A stretch of 64,000 bases of DNA from Microbulbifer sp. MKSA007 (GCA_032615215.1 CP128433.1:3245501-3309500); one strand, 5' to 3'. Positions 19,152 through 27,756 are shown, counted from the first letter of the stretch. Numbers and translations are program-made. The notes: generated by a model not told the origin, from the sequence alone.

Positions 19152-19167
19152 AATCTGTGGATGCCCC
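19152..19167 (+). repeat. degenerate RAYT right terminus at the edge of cassette 3
   Basis: AATCTGTGGATGCCCC resembles the right ends AATCTATGGGTGCCCC (55793) and AATCTATGGGTGTCC (22119, 22806). It lies 10 bases before the stop codon of the cassette 3 gene. The match is imperfect and short. Confidence 0.4.
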
Positions 19168-19176
19168 TAATCTATG

Positions 19177-20646
19177 CTAAGCAACATACTCTGCTTTAAG
19201 TTGAGTCAGCTGATTTTTATCCGTACACGAATAAAAACCTCTATCTTCAGCCCATTTTGAAAAACGTTTTTCCATAACGCTCAGATGCTCTTCAACCAAC
19301 TCCTTCGATTGGCTACAGCCTGAATATTGAAATCGGATAATGCCATTAAAACTCGGCTCAGGAGTAAAGGGCCTATCCTGAAACCTCATCTCCATATAGT
19401 TGAAACTATAACGCTGGGCTTCATCTCGAGTATAGATTTCACCAAAACGTAGAGCGTCATCCAGACTTTCGCAGGCAATTCTGATAACAAGTTCTTTCTC
19501 AGCGGTATTATCTGGCGAGTAGTCTAACTTGATATCCATGTCAGGCTTCGATTCAAACTCCAGCACCTCATCTAAATGTTGAGGGTCAACTTCCAATACT
19601 GGGCCTTGAGCGACATACTGCGTATGAGTAACCAGAGAAAAATACTGCTTACCTGAGACCCTATCATGAAAGTCATGGCCTCCGACATAATAGCCTTCAG
19701 GAAGATCAATACGGCGCTGCAAAGTTAAACTATCTATATCGTAAATTAGAATCACTCTATCATCAAAATGACTGTAATAAATATAGGAGTCATCAATATA
19801 AATAGATGGACCCCAGCGCCGATTAAGCGGCACTGTGGTTTCGGTGTCAATTCGATTGATCAGCTCACCACTGACAGCATTAATCAGCAGAATCTCCTTC
19901 AACGAAACCACATAAAGTACAACCCCAACTAACTGATAGATATCAACAGCATTGGGCATCTCACGCTCCCATACCACGCTGCCATCTTCATCGTTTATCC
20001 CCACCAATACACCGCCACTAAAAGCATAGTGGCTACGCCCCTCAACCTGCTGACGGGACTCTACTTGCGGCCCAATAAATGTAACGATTGTACCCTCTAC
20101 AAGTATCGGAAGATTAGCCCTCTTGGATACAAAGCTCGGTTTATAAGTCCATACATCTTCCAAAGCAGAGTCACATTTAAAGAATTGCTTTCTTTTAACA
20201 TCAAAACCATATACAAAATTATTGATTAAAATATTAGAAACTGAACGCATCTCTTTTGAAGTAAAGGTCTTTGAGCAAACATCAAAAAGACCCAAGCTAT
20301 TTTTAAATTTTTCTGGGCAATCTAAGATAGTAGCTACGAACCTATCTACCTCCCCATCCAAAGGGTAAGCAGGAAAAATAACACCCAAGAATTCCTGCGG
20401 CAGATTCAACCTCCCTTCAGAACCACCTAAAAACAAAGTTTGACCTGATGTAATGTGTCGCCTATAAACGCCACCAGAAATCGGATAAAAACGAAAACGC
20501 TGATCATCACTTAAATACTCTTCATAAGTGACCTCACCATTTTTCAACTTGAAATTCCCTCCCACTCCTGCTGCCAGGTACAGAGTGTCTTTCTTATTTG
20601 GATGACAGTGGACATGGGCTCTTTCACAAAAACTATATATCTTCAT
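19177..20646 (-). CDS. large hypothetical protein with beta-propeller-like middle, cassette 3
   Basis: 489 residues. No signal peptide. The central part has repeated blade-like strings, 'GVLVGINDEDGSVVWEREMP', 'LLINAVSGELINRIDTETTV' and 'ILIYDIDSLTLQRRIDLPEG', as in PQQ-like or WD-type propellers. Start ATG 20646 overlaps the stop of the toxin remnant by 4 bases (ATGA), so it is coupled to it, which is typical for a toxin followed by its immunity gene. It would be an unusually large immunity protein; a scaffold or regulatory role cannot be ruled out. Function not recognised. Confidence 0.65.
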   Translation of the reverse strand: MKIYSFCERAHVHCHPNKKDTLYLAAGVGGNFKLKNGEVTYEEYLSDDQRFRFYPISGGVYRRHITSGQTLFLGGSEGRLNLPQEFLGVIFPAYPLDGEVDRFVATILDCPEKFKNSLGLFDVCSKTFTSKEMRSVSNILINNFVYGFDVKRKQFFKCDSALEDVWTYKPSFVSKRANLPILVEGTIVTFIGPQVESRQQVEGRSHYAFSGGVLVGINDEDGSVVWEREMPNAVDIYQLVGVVLYVVSLKEILLINAVSGELINRIDTETTVPLNRRWGPSIYIDDSYIYYSHFDDRVILIYDIDSLTLQRRIDLPEGYYVGGHDFHDRVSGKQYFSLVTHTQYVAQGPVLEVDPQHLDEVLEFESKPDMDIKLDYSPDNTAEKELVIRIACESLDDALRFGEIYTRDEAQRYSFNYMEMRFQDRPFTPEPSFNGIIRFQYSGCSQSKELVEEHLSVMEKRFSKWAEDRGFYSCTDKNQLTQLKAEYVA

Positions 20647-20862
20647 ATTTTATCATCCGATTTTATAATATTTTTATATTCAAATATCTCAACAAATCTC
20701 TGTCCATCCGGGCCCTTACCATCAAGAGCGTCATAGAGTTCAGGAAGCACTTCATTAGTACACTGGCCTCTATCTAATTTATCTGTTAAATCTAAATTAT
20801 CAAAATCCATAGCCAAATTGTCCTGGTGCTTAACAATCAGCCCTTTAATATGTTTGCACAAC
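20643..20862 (-). pseudogene. 3' remnant of a toxin-like gene, truncated at a RAYT left end
   Basis: About 72 codons, 'LCKHIKGLIVKHQDNLAMDF', 'DLTDKLDRGQCTNEVLPELY', 'DALDGKGPDGQRFVEIFEYK', then a lysine and aspartate rich end. The open frame upstream (to 20945) is only RAYT sequence read backwards, so the real 5' part is lost at the terminus TTCTGGACACCC (20867-20878). The following gene overlaps its stop. The His and Asn residues hint at a nuclease-type tip, but I cannot assign a family. Confidence 0.6.
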
Positions 20863-22134
20863 AAATTCTGGACACCCATCAAAGAAGAAGTATAAACCGC
20901 CAGCACCATTGACAAAAGAGTGTAAACCCACAAAATACTGGACATTCATCCAGCAAACACATACACAACCAATGACTCTACCGCGAAGCAGCCAGATATC
21001 TCTTGACGCAACACCCTATTATCACTGCGTATCCCGCTGTGTACGGCGAGCATTCCTTTGTGGTCGGGATACTGTATCTGGGAAAGATTATGATTATCGA
21101 CGTGAGTGGATCGAAAACCGTATGCATAAGTTGGCTGAAGTTTTTGCCCTGGACCTTGCCGCCTATGCAGTAATGAGCAATCACTACCATGTGGTACTCT
21201 ACATTGACAAAAAATCTGCCGATAAGTGGTCTCTTTTCGAGGTGATTACTCGCTGGCAAAAAATATTCAAGGCCTCTAATTTGGCCCAGCGCTATCTAAA
21301 CGGCGATGCTCTTGATTCCTGCGAGCTTAAGGCACTAGAAGGTATCGTTTCGATATGGCGAGAACGCTTAATGGATATCAGCTGGTTTATGCGCTGCTTA
21401 AATGAAGCTATCGCTCGCCAGGCCAATGCTGAAGACAAGTGTACAGGCCGCTTTTGGGAGGGCCGGTTTAAGTCCCAGGCTTTGCTGGACGAAAGAGCCC
21501 TCGCCGCTTGTATGGCCTATGTAGACCTCAACCCTATCCGTGCCAATATCGCCAAGACTCCTGAAGATTCTGATCACACATCGATTCAACAACGTATTCG
21601 TGCAGCAATCTCAGGTGAGCAGCACAAAAGTTTGCTGCCGCTTGTGGGTGACGAGCGTCAAAATATGCCAAAGGGTTTACCCTTTCAGTTAGATCACTAT
21701 CTGGAGCTAGTCGATTGGAGCGGGCGGCATCTAGACCCTAGAAAGCGCGGAGCCATCGCCGAAAATATCCCACCCATCCTCGAACGGCTGGGAATTTCAT
21801 CTGAACACTGGCTTTATCTCAATCGAAACTTTGAAAGCCGCTTTAAAGCTTTGATAGGGTCTGCTGAGGCCGTACGACACGCTTGTAGGCGACTCAATAA
21901 ACGTTGGGTACATGGCATAAGAGACTGTCGGTGCTACCTTTCTGCAACACCCTGCTAACTCCCCTCCACTCTCTCGATACTATTTTCCACTTTATCTAAA
22001 ACCGCAGTTAGTCTAAGCCCAAGCATAACTCTTCAGCACTTCACATCTACTTAACTAGCAAACAGAAAGAAACAGATACTGGGACTAGCCCTAACAACAC
22101 TGTTAACGCCTTTCGCCAATCTATGGGTGTCCTA
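20863..22134 (+). mobile_element. intact RAYT-like element (about 1.27 kb) with inverted GGACACCCAT/ATGGGTGTCC ends
   Basis: Left end CAAATTCTGGACACCCATC; right end CTATGGGTGTCCTAAATT. Read inward, both give TGGACACCCAT or close to it, so the element has short terminal inverted repeats. It carries one intact transposase gene and about 175 bases of 3' non-coding sequence that is conserved in the other copies. At least ten partial copies lie in this window, so the unit has multiplied. I see no clear target duplication. RAYTs are usually single-copy and housekept; the copy number here is unusual. Confidence 0.75.
20972..21958 (+). CDS. REP-associated tyrosine transposase-like (Y1_Tnp/IS200-like superfamily)
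   Basis: 328 residues from ATG 20972 (TTG 20909 in frame is also possible but lies in the terminal leader). Motifs: 'ATPYYHCVSRCVRRAFLCG' at the N-terminus, the HUH metal-binding pair in 'VMSNHYHVVLY' (His71, His73), and the RAYT signature 'GRFWEGRFKSQALLDERALA' followed by 'ACMAYVDLNPIRANIA'. These enzymes nick and join single-stranded DNA at palindromic repeats. It is the only full-length copy in the window; every other copy is broken. A likely source of activity on the related ends. Confidence 0.88.
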   Translation: MTLPRSSQISLDATPYYHCVSRCVRRAFLCGRDTVSGKDYDYRREWIENRMHKLAEVFALDLAAYAVMSNHYHVVLYIDKKSADKWSLFEVITRWQKIFKASNLAQRYLNGDALDSCELKALEGIVSIWRERLMDISWFMRCLNEAIARQANAEDKCTGRFWEGRFKSQALLDERALAACMAYVDLNPIRANIAKTPEDSDHTSIQQRIRAAISGEQHKSLLPLVGDERQNMPKGLPFQLDHYLELVDWSGRHLDPRKRGAIAENIPPILERLGISSEHWLYLNRNFESRFKALIGSAEAVRHACRRLNKRWVHGIRDCRCYLSATPC

Positions 22135-22137
22135 AAT

Positions 22138-22862
22138 TAATGTTTGGGAGGGCCGGTTTAAGTCCCAGGCTTTGCTGGACGAAAGAGCCCTCGCCGCTTG
22201 CATGGCCTATGTAGACCTCAACCCTATCCGTGCCAATATCGCCAAGACTCCTGAAGATTCTGATCACACATCGATTCAACAACGTATTCGTGCAGCAATC
22301 TCAGGTGAGCAGCACAAAAGTTTGCTGCCGCTTGTGGGTGACGAGCGTCAAAATATGCCAAAGGGTTTACCCTTTCAGTTAGATCACTATCTGGAGCTAG
22401 TCGATTGGAGCGGGCGGCATCTAGACCCTAGAAAGCGCGGAGCCATCGCCGAAAATATCCCACCCATCCTCGAACGGCTGGGAATTTCATCTGAACACTG
22501 GCTTTATCTCAATCGAAACTTTGAAAGCCGCTTTAAAGCTTTGATAGGGTCTGCTGAGGCCGTACGAAGCGCTTGTAATCAGCTGAATAAACGCTGGGTA
22601 CACGGCATAAATGATTGTCGACGATATCTTTCTGCAACACCCTGCTAGCCCCCTCCGATTCTCTCGATACTGTTTTCCATACTTACCCATAACCGCAGTT
22701 TTTCTAAGGCCGGCATTGATCTTCAGCACTTCATCTCAACTTAACTAGCAAACAGAAAGAAACAGATACTGGGGCTAGCGCTAGCAACGCTGTTAACGCC
22801 TTTCTCCAATCTATGGGTGTCCTAAATTGATCGTACTTTTCTCTAATCTATGGGTGCCCAGA
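22138..22862 (+). mobile_element. partial RAYT copy 4: right half in tandem behind the intact element
   Basis: Starts at TTTGGGAGGGCCGGTTTAAG and repeats the right 690 bases of the intact copy, including the 3' non-coding tail and right end CTATGGGTGTCCTAAATT (22811-22828). A second, isolated right end (CTATGGGTGCCCAG) follows at about 22841. The left half is absent. The first 430 bases match the intact copy almost base for base, but after GCCGTACGA the two diverge clearly. Confidence 0.85.
22141..22648 (+). pseudogene. C-terminal half of a RAYT transposase (no HUH motif)
   Basis: Open frame encoding 'LLDERALAACMAYVDLNPIR' to 'INDCRRYLSATPC', equal to the C-terminal half of the protein at 20972-21958 but lacking the catalytic N-terminal half. 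An ATG at 22172... inside the frame could allow translation of about 158 residues. It would have no catalytic histidines. Regard as a truncated copy. Confidence 0.85.
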
Positions 22863-22926
22863 ATAATTCTTAGTAATACTGAGCCTGCACCTTCCCCTGT
22901 CAACGCTTAACCCTGGCCGTTACCGG

Positions 22927-23033
22927 ACAACGCCCATGACTCGGGGCCCCAGCGGTTTGCTAAACCTTACCGGGTAGAGGGCTTTCACCTCCAATCTTTT
23001 GCCGATTTATCTCGGCGCACTGGGTGTCCAAAA
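22927..23033 (+). repeat. repeat A, copy 2
   Basis: Same sequence as 10454-10559 with few differences, ending GCGCACTGGGTGTCCAAAA. It stops 4 bases before the stop codon of the last gene of cassette 2. In both cassettes this repeat marks the 3' boundary, with its GGGTGTCC end pointing into the cassette. Confidence 0.78.
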
Positions 23034-23037
23034 CATT

Positions 23038-23513
23038 TCAATTGGCTATGAGGTAACAGATAATTTGCTCAATATTCTTATCAGTGTCATCCAGCCATTT
23101 TAGATTACTGAGCGGAAGTAAGTCTGACATATTGTCAGCTGTCAAGCGTTGCATTTCACCTTCTGTTTGCAAGTAAAAATAGCCTAGCCTAGAATCCTCC
23201 CCTGAGCTAGCGTCTTCTATTAACGGATCTTCTGCAGTATGCATAAAAACTATAGAAGCACCCATTTTCTCCAAGTTCTTTTTCAACGATAATAAGGAAT
23301 ATGGAGCCTCAAACCATTCCAGCCATAAATAATTTTTTCTCTCACCAATTTATCAGGTGGAAATAAAAGCTCAACTAATTGAAAAATCCGCTTCCAGCCC
23401 GGCTTCACATCTTCAGAAAATGCTGGGCGACCTTTTGATGGTAATAGTGAACTCAGAGCTTCGATGATTTTATCATCGTCCGCATGTAGCAAAAAAGTAA
23501 TAGCTAAGCTCAT
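23038..23513 (-). CDS. hypothetical cassette 2 protein (possible immunity protein), frameshifted
   Basis: Frame from ATG 23513 reads 'MSLAITFLLHADDDKIIEAL' and breaks after 'PDKLVREK'; another frame continues 'NYLWLEWFEAPYSLLSLKKN' to 'LDDTDKNIEQIICYLIAN'. They join at six T on the plus strand (23333-23338); one more base gives 158 residues. Small, acidic, soluble. The shape ('FLLHADDDKIIEALSSLLPS') is like that of many immunity proteins, but I cannot name the family. Its ATG overlaps the stop of the preceding gene (ATGA). Confidence 0.65.
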
Positions 23514-24316
23514 TCTTCCTGATCGCTTATTGCGTTTTCCAAAGCTTCAGCTAATAGTGAAGGGGCATCATCAGCTTTAGCTACGGCAATTAACTTCCGT
23601 TTAAGCTCTAATCGATATGGACTTAACTCCGTATCATCGAGCCGCAACAAAACTTTGTACATATCCGACAAGGCATTTTTGTGAACAGGCGCCTTGACTA
23701 AATCGTGCAAGTCGCAATAGCGCACGCAATCCATAAAATAATCAAAGGTAAAACAACTGTAACTCCATTTATACTTAAATTCATCAGCAACCTCCCAGAC
23801 TCGAGTAAAACCAACCATAAACCCCAATGGACTAACGGTAATCGCTCTTTGCTGAGAATTTTTCAGCATAAAATAATCTTTATTGAATAGAGCCTCAGCC
23901 ACCATTTTTACCATTTTATCCCGCTCAGGAAAGCCATCCAGACAACCTGAAACATAACGTGCAGCACCATGCTGTTGTTCGCGCGCATAGCGTTTTGTAA
24001 CGGCCTCACTCCAAAACTTTTGCACCTGATCAACTGTCTCAAATGGCATGTAAGAAATACGATGCTTGAACTCAAACTTAATTATTTCACGCTCACCAGT
24101 ATCTTCATCCTCTAAAAAACTGACTGGTTCCTTGCCAAACACATAAAACTCTCCTAAGTACTTGTTCAGCGGAGAGCCTCCCGCCACTTCAACATAGCGA
24201 CGCCAATTTTCTTTACGCTTTTCTATCCATTGTGGGTCATCGGTTTTCCATAAATACTGGAACTGACCATAAACTTCACAGTCTTTTTGATAACTTTGAT
24301 CATAACCTGGCTTCAT
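23510..24316 (-). CDS. hypothetical cassette 2 protein with 'DPQWI' N-terminus
   Basis: 268 residues, starting 'MKPGYDQSYQKDCEVYGQFQ'. 'LWKTDDPQWIEKRKENWRRY' near residue 30 matches the N-terminus of the cassette 1 protein at 10907-11670, so I place them in one family. Central hydrophobic aromatic stretch 'WSYSCFTFDYFMDCVRYCDL'; no signal peptide. ATG 24316 overlaps the previous stop by 4 bases. Function unknown; the recurrence in two cassettes suggests a common accessory or immunity role. Confidence 0.68.
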   Translation of the reverse strand: MKPGYDQSYQKDCEVYGQFQYLWKTDDPQWIEKRKENWRRYVEVAGGSPLNKYLGEFYVFGKEPVSFLEDEDTGEREIIKFEFKHRISYMPFETVDQVQKFWSEAVTKRYAREQQHGAARYVSGCLDGFPERDKMVKMVAEALFNKDYFMLKNSQQRAITVSPLGFMVGFTRVWEVADEFKYKWSYSCFTFDYFMDCVRYCDLHDLVKAPVHKNALSDMYKVLLRLDDTELSPYRLELKRKLIAVAKADDAPSLLAEALENAISDQEE

Positions 24317-24558
24317 TCCACTATTTCCTCACAAAACAGATCATCAAATGGCTCATGAATTTCAAAGTTCACTAGAGTCTCTCGAACATCATCACCAATA
24401 GCACCAGCCAAACGACTTTGCACATCGTCTTCAATCTCCAACCACCAATCCGGAGTAACCTCATCAATACCCTGCAAAACATCGCCGACAGCCCCCATCT
24501 GATCGATGACTTTGTCTTGCACGTTCTTCCGTAATGCCTCTATCTCTGCTCTCGACAT
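24313..24558 (-). CDS. small acidic hypothetical protein, cassette 2
   Basis: 81 residues, 'MSRAEIEALRKNVQDKVIDQ' then 'VTPDWWLEIEDDVQSRLAGA', very acidic at the end ('EPFDDLFCEEIVE'). Predicted mostly helical, no membrane segment. AGGCGAG lies just before the ATG at 24558. It begins 42 bases after the stop of the toxin remnant, the place where the cognate immunity gene would be expected, and overlaps the next gene. Not recognised. Confidence 0.6.
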   Translation of the reverse strand: MSRAEIEALRKNVQDKVIDQMGAVGDVLQGIDEVTPDWWLEIEDDVQSRLAGAIGDDVRETLVNFEIHEPFDDLFCEEIVE

Positions 24559-24600
24559 CTCGCCTGCATTTTAATAATTAGCAAACTCACTATTAGCAAC

Positions 24601-25250
24601 TTATTCTGACAATTTCTTTGCTACGTCTTTGGCTTTATCCGCACCCACCTCAATAGTCAGCATATTCATTAGCGTGAATGGCGCTACGGTACTTTTATTT
24701 TTGCCCACCTGTTTATCCACATAATTATTCTCATGCTTTGATTTTTCGTATCCAACAGTGGTCTCAAAGGCATCCGCTTTCATTTCACCTGGAGCTTGGG
24801 TTAAAAAGCCTTGAACATTATCAAATCCGCTTGCCTTAATCTGTGAGTCCGTAACAATTCCTTCCTCATCAATCCAGGGTATATTACGATAAGTCGACAC
24901 TGTCTTAGTTGACCAATGCCACTTACCATTTTTATCTCTCTCAAGTGGCTGATACTCTCGAGCTTTATCGTACTGTTTCCAGGTTTGTATCCAGGTGCGA
25001 TTGGTAGCAGCACGTAGTCTTAAATTTTCTGCGCGATCTATCCTATAGCCCCCACGTGTAATAGGTACGGTTTGGAGCCATTCGCTCCTCAACTTTCCCT
25101 GTGTCGCCACATAATCCAAAAAATGTTGCTTATGAGCGTGAGGATATTGATCACTGACTTCGATTGCCAGATTCCAGGGTTCAATTTTTTCGATAGCAAC
25201 CTTTTCTTTAAAACCTTTTTTCTTACGCCAGGACTTAAACTCAATCCCAA
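24601..25250 (-). pseudogene. toxin-like gene remnant (C-terminal about 215 residues), truncated at a RAYT left end
   Basis: The real coding part runs from 'GIEFKSWRKKKGFKEKVAIE' through 'YPHAHKQHFLDYVATQGKLR', 'TNRTWIQTWKQYDKAREYQP' and 'PFTLMNMLTIEVGADKAKDV' to the stop at 24601. Upstream the frame only crosses the RAYT left end and leader (CAACAAATTCTGGACACCC, 25249-25267), so the 5' part is missing. It looks like the C-terminal module of a large effector followed by four-gene immunity-type cluster. I do not recognise the fold. Confidence 0.6.
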
Positions 25251-26045
25251 CAAATTCTGGACACCCACCAAATAAGAAGTATAACCCGTCAACCTTATTG
25301 ACAAAAGAGCGCAAACCCACAAAATACTGGATATTCATACATGCCAATGCGCGTGCAATCAATGACTCTACCGCGAAGAACCCAGATATCTCTTGAGGCA
25401 ACACCTTATTACCACTGCGTATCCCGCTGTATACGGCGAGCATTCCTTTGTGGTCGGGATACTGTATCTGGGAAAGATTATGATTATCGGCGTGAGTGGA
25501 TCGAAAATCGTATGCATAAGTTAGCTGAGGTTTTGCCCTGGATGTTGTCGCTTATGCAGTAATGAGTAATCACTACCATGTGGTACTCTACATTGACACA
25601 AAACTGCTGATAAGTGGTCTCTATTGGAGGTGATTACTCGCTGGCAAAAAATATTCAAAGCCTCTAGTTTGGCTCAGCGCTACCTTAAAGGCGATACCCT
25701 TGACTGCCGTGAGCTGAACACACTAAAAGAAATCACTTCAATATGGCGGAAACGCCTAACAGATATTAGCTGGTTTATGCGCTGCTTAAATGACTCTATC
25801 GCTCGCCAGGCTAATACTGAAGATAAGTGTAAAGACCGCTTTTGCGAGCGGTCAGATAAAATCCCCGGCTTTGCAATAAGAGTCCTCACTTCCTGCATGG
25901 CCGATGTAGATCTCAACCCCATTTGTGCCAATATCGCCAAAGATTCTGATTACACATCAAATCAATAGTGTATTCGCACAGTATTCACCGATTAACAACC
26001 CAAATGTTTACTATCGCTTGCAGGCGATGAGTGGGTGCCTTAATC
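25250..26045 (+). mobile_element. decayed RAYT element copy 5
   Basis: Left end TTCTGGACACCCACCAAAT, leader, transposase start 'TQISLEATPYYHCVSRCIRR' (25353 on), then frame breaks; 'ITSIWRKRLTDISWFMRCLN' and 'DRFCERSDKI' follow in other frames. Matches fade near GGCGATGAGTGGGTGCC (26040). The first 240 bases are almost identical to the intact copy while the rest is much more diverged. Confidence 0.82.
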
Positions 26046-26245
26046 GCTGCCCAAGGTGGGGCTATCGACTTATCTAAACTGGTTCAGTTTTTTTAAGCTC
26101 CCCTTTCATCCAAACGAACTGCTACAACTTTGTTTTCTCCAGCATTATCACTGAAGGTTTCTGCAAAAGCGCCTCCTATAATTTACTCTAAACATCACTA
26201 GACCGGCGCTCAATTGCTCTCGCCCCCATCTCAAGGCAATCATCA

Positions 26246-27271
26246 ATGGTAAACATACGCTTCGGAATTATTGGCACAGGAAAAATCGCTGACTTTACCG
26301 CCCGAGCCATCAACCAGGCAGACAGTGCCAGCCTTTCCTCCGTCGCCAGCAGACGGCACACACGGGCCAAAGAGTTCGCCTGCGAACACGGGATTCCGAA
26401 TGTCTACCCGGATTGGAGGTCACTGGTAGAGGCGGAAGATTCGGATGCCATTTACGTGGCTAGCCCCACCACCAGCCGCGAGGAAATCTGCTTCGCGGCA
26501 CTGGCCAACCATAAGCATCTTCTCTGCGAAAAATCTTTTCTCAATACTGCCTCGGTCGACAAAATTGCCGCCAAGGCTCAGTCTGAAGGATTGGCATTTA
26601 TGGATGCCACACATTTCACCCATCACCCCCGTACTGCCAAGATTATTCAGCAGCAAAAAAATTATCTGGGTCAAGTTAATAGAGTTCACAGCGCCTTTTT
26701 TGTCTCGATGATGGACCGCAACAATATTCGCTTTGATTCACACAAAGAACCCACTGGCGCAATCGGGGATATCGGCTGGTACAACATGCGTGCAATCGTC
26801 GAATATATGCGCCCTACAGGAGCAATAAAGACAGTTTCAGGAGCGATAAAGCGGGACTCAGAAACAGGGACCATTCTTAGCGGTGCGGGCCTGATTGAAT
26901 TTGCCAGCGGGCAAACTTCAACTTTTGAGTTCGGATATGACTCAGGCGTTTGGCAAATGGACCTGGACATTCTGGGAGAAAGCGGCCTGATCCAGCTAGA
27001 CGACTTTGTACTCGACTGGAGAGACAGCGCAGCCTTTTACAATCCTGAATATACGCCAGAATTTGTGGTTCGCCGGGGGCAGGCATCGCCAGATAAGTTC
27101 GAACACCAGCAAGTACCAATAGAGCAATCGCAGGCCGTACAGATGATCGAAAACTTCTGCTGCTTAACAGGACCAGATAATCAAGTTGACCGTATCCAGG
27201 CAATCGAGAGGGCCCGCGCAACCCAGTCATTGATCGACCAGTACTGCCAGGCAGTTGGCGTAGCCGTCTAG
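26246..27271 (+). CDS. Gfo/Idh/MocA family NAD(P)-dependent oxidoreductase
   Basis: 341 residues: Rossmann motif 'FGIIGTGKIADFTARAI' at the start, 'YVASPTTSREEICFAALANH', and the catalytic-loop variant 'KHLLCEKSFLNT' in place of the common EKP. The C-terminal half has the beta-sheet substrate domain with 'GDIGWYNMRAIVEYM'. Such enzymes oxidise or reduce sugars, dihydrodiols or similar; substrate is not clear, though 'GWYN' is seen in the dimeric dihydrodiol dehydrogenase subgroup. Start ATG 26246. Single gene; convergent with yjbQ. Confidence 0.88.
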   Translation: MVNIRFGIIGTGKIADFTARAINQADSASLSSVASRRHTRAKEFACEHGIPNVYPDWRSLVEAEDSDAIYVASPTTSREEICFAALANHKHLLCEKSFLNTASVDKIAAKAQSEGLAFMDATHFTHHPRTAKIIQQQKNYLGQVNRVHSAFFVSMMDRNNIRFDSHKEPTGAIGDIGWYNMRAIVEYMRPTGAIKTVSGAIKRDSETGTILSGAGLIEFASGQTSTFEFGYDSGVWQMDLDILGESGLIQLDDFVLDWRDSAAFYNPEYTPEFVVRRGQASPDKFEHQQVPIEQSQAVQMIENFCCLTGPDNQVDRIQAIERARATQSLIDQYCQAVGVAV

Positions 27272-27298
27272 CTATCGCCACCAACGCGCGGTATTGAA

Positions 27299-27703
27299 TC
27301 AGATATGCAGGATAACGTGCCGAGCCCCATGATGATGGCGGTGCTCCCAAAGGTAGATCCCCTGCCAGGTACCCAGCATCAGCCGCCCCTTTTGCACTGG
27401 AATGGACAAGCTGGTCGCAGTAAGGCTGCATTTGATATGGGCCGGCATATCATCTGGCCCTTCAAGGGTATGGGTATAAAGCGAGTCATTTTCCGGCACC
27501 AGTCGATTGAGCCAGCTCTCAAGGTCACGGCGCGCGCTGGGGTCGGCATTCTCCTGGATCAGTAAACTTGCAGAGGTGTGCTGTATAAAAAGCGTACACA
27601 AGCCTTCATCGAGGGACTGTTCACTGACCCAATCAACTACACTGCCGGTAAACTCGTGAAGCCCCTGCCCATGAACCGGAATTTTTATCTCACCTATTGC
27701 CAT
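27299..27703 (-). CDS. YjbQ family protein (UPF0047)
   Basis: 134 residues with the family core 'LCTLFIQHTSASLLIQENAD', 'DMPAHIKCSLTATSLSIPV' and 'RLMLGTWQGIYLWEHR', including His residues of the putative active site. Relatives show weak thiamine phosphate synthase activity, and some annotations call them secondary thiamine-phosphate synthase; physiological role is not settled. I use ATG 27703; the 20 extra in-frame residues up to 27763 overlap the divergent trmA promoter. A thiamine salvage operon lies 3 kb away, perhaps by chance. Confidence 0.9.
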   Translation of the reverse strand: MAIGEIKIPVHGQGLHEFTGSVVDWVSEQSLDEGLCTLFIQHTSASLLIQENADPSARRDLESWLNRLVPENDSLYTHTLEGPDDMPAHIKCSLTATSLSIPVQKGRLMLGTWQGIYLWEHRHHHGARHVILHI

Positions 27704-27756
27704 ACGGTTTCCTATATAATTCGCGCCCGCTTTTTGTACTGACACCGCATTGTAAT

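Noticed and set aside
24601..25443. 280-codon frame taken as a whole gene
   Set aside because: Residues before 'GIEFKSW' are reverse-read RAYT sequence; only the last about 215 codons belong to the real gene, so it is listed as a remnant.
20863..26045. CRISPR array or phage attachment sites in the repeat-rich part
   Set aside because: Repeats are long, irregular and belong to RAYT copies or repeat A; no short evenly spaced repeats, no cas genes, no integrase.
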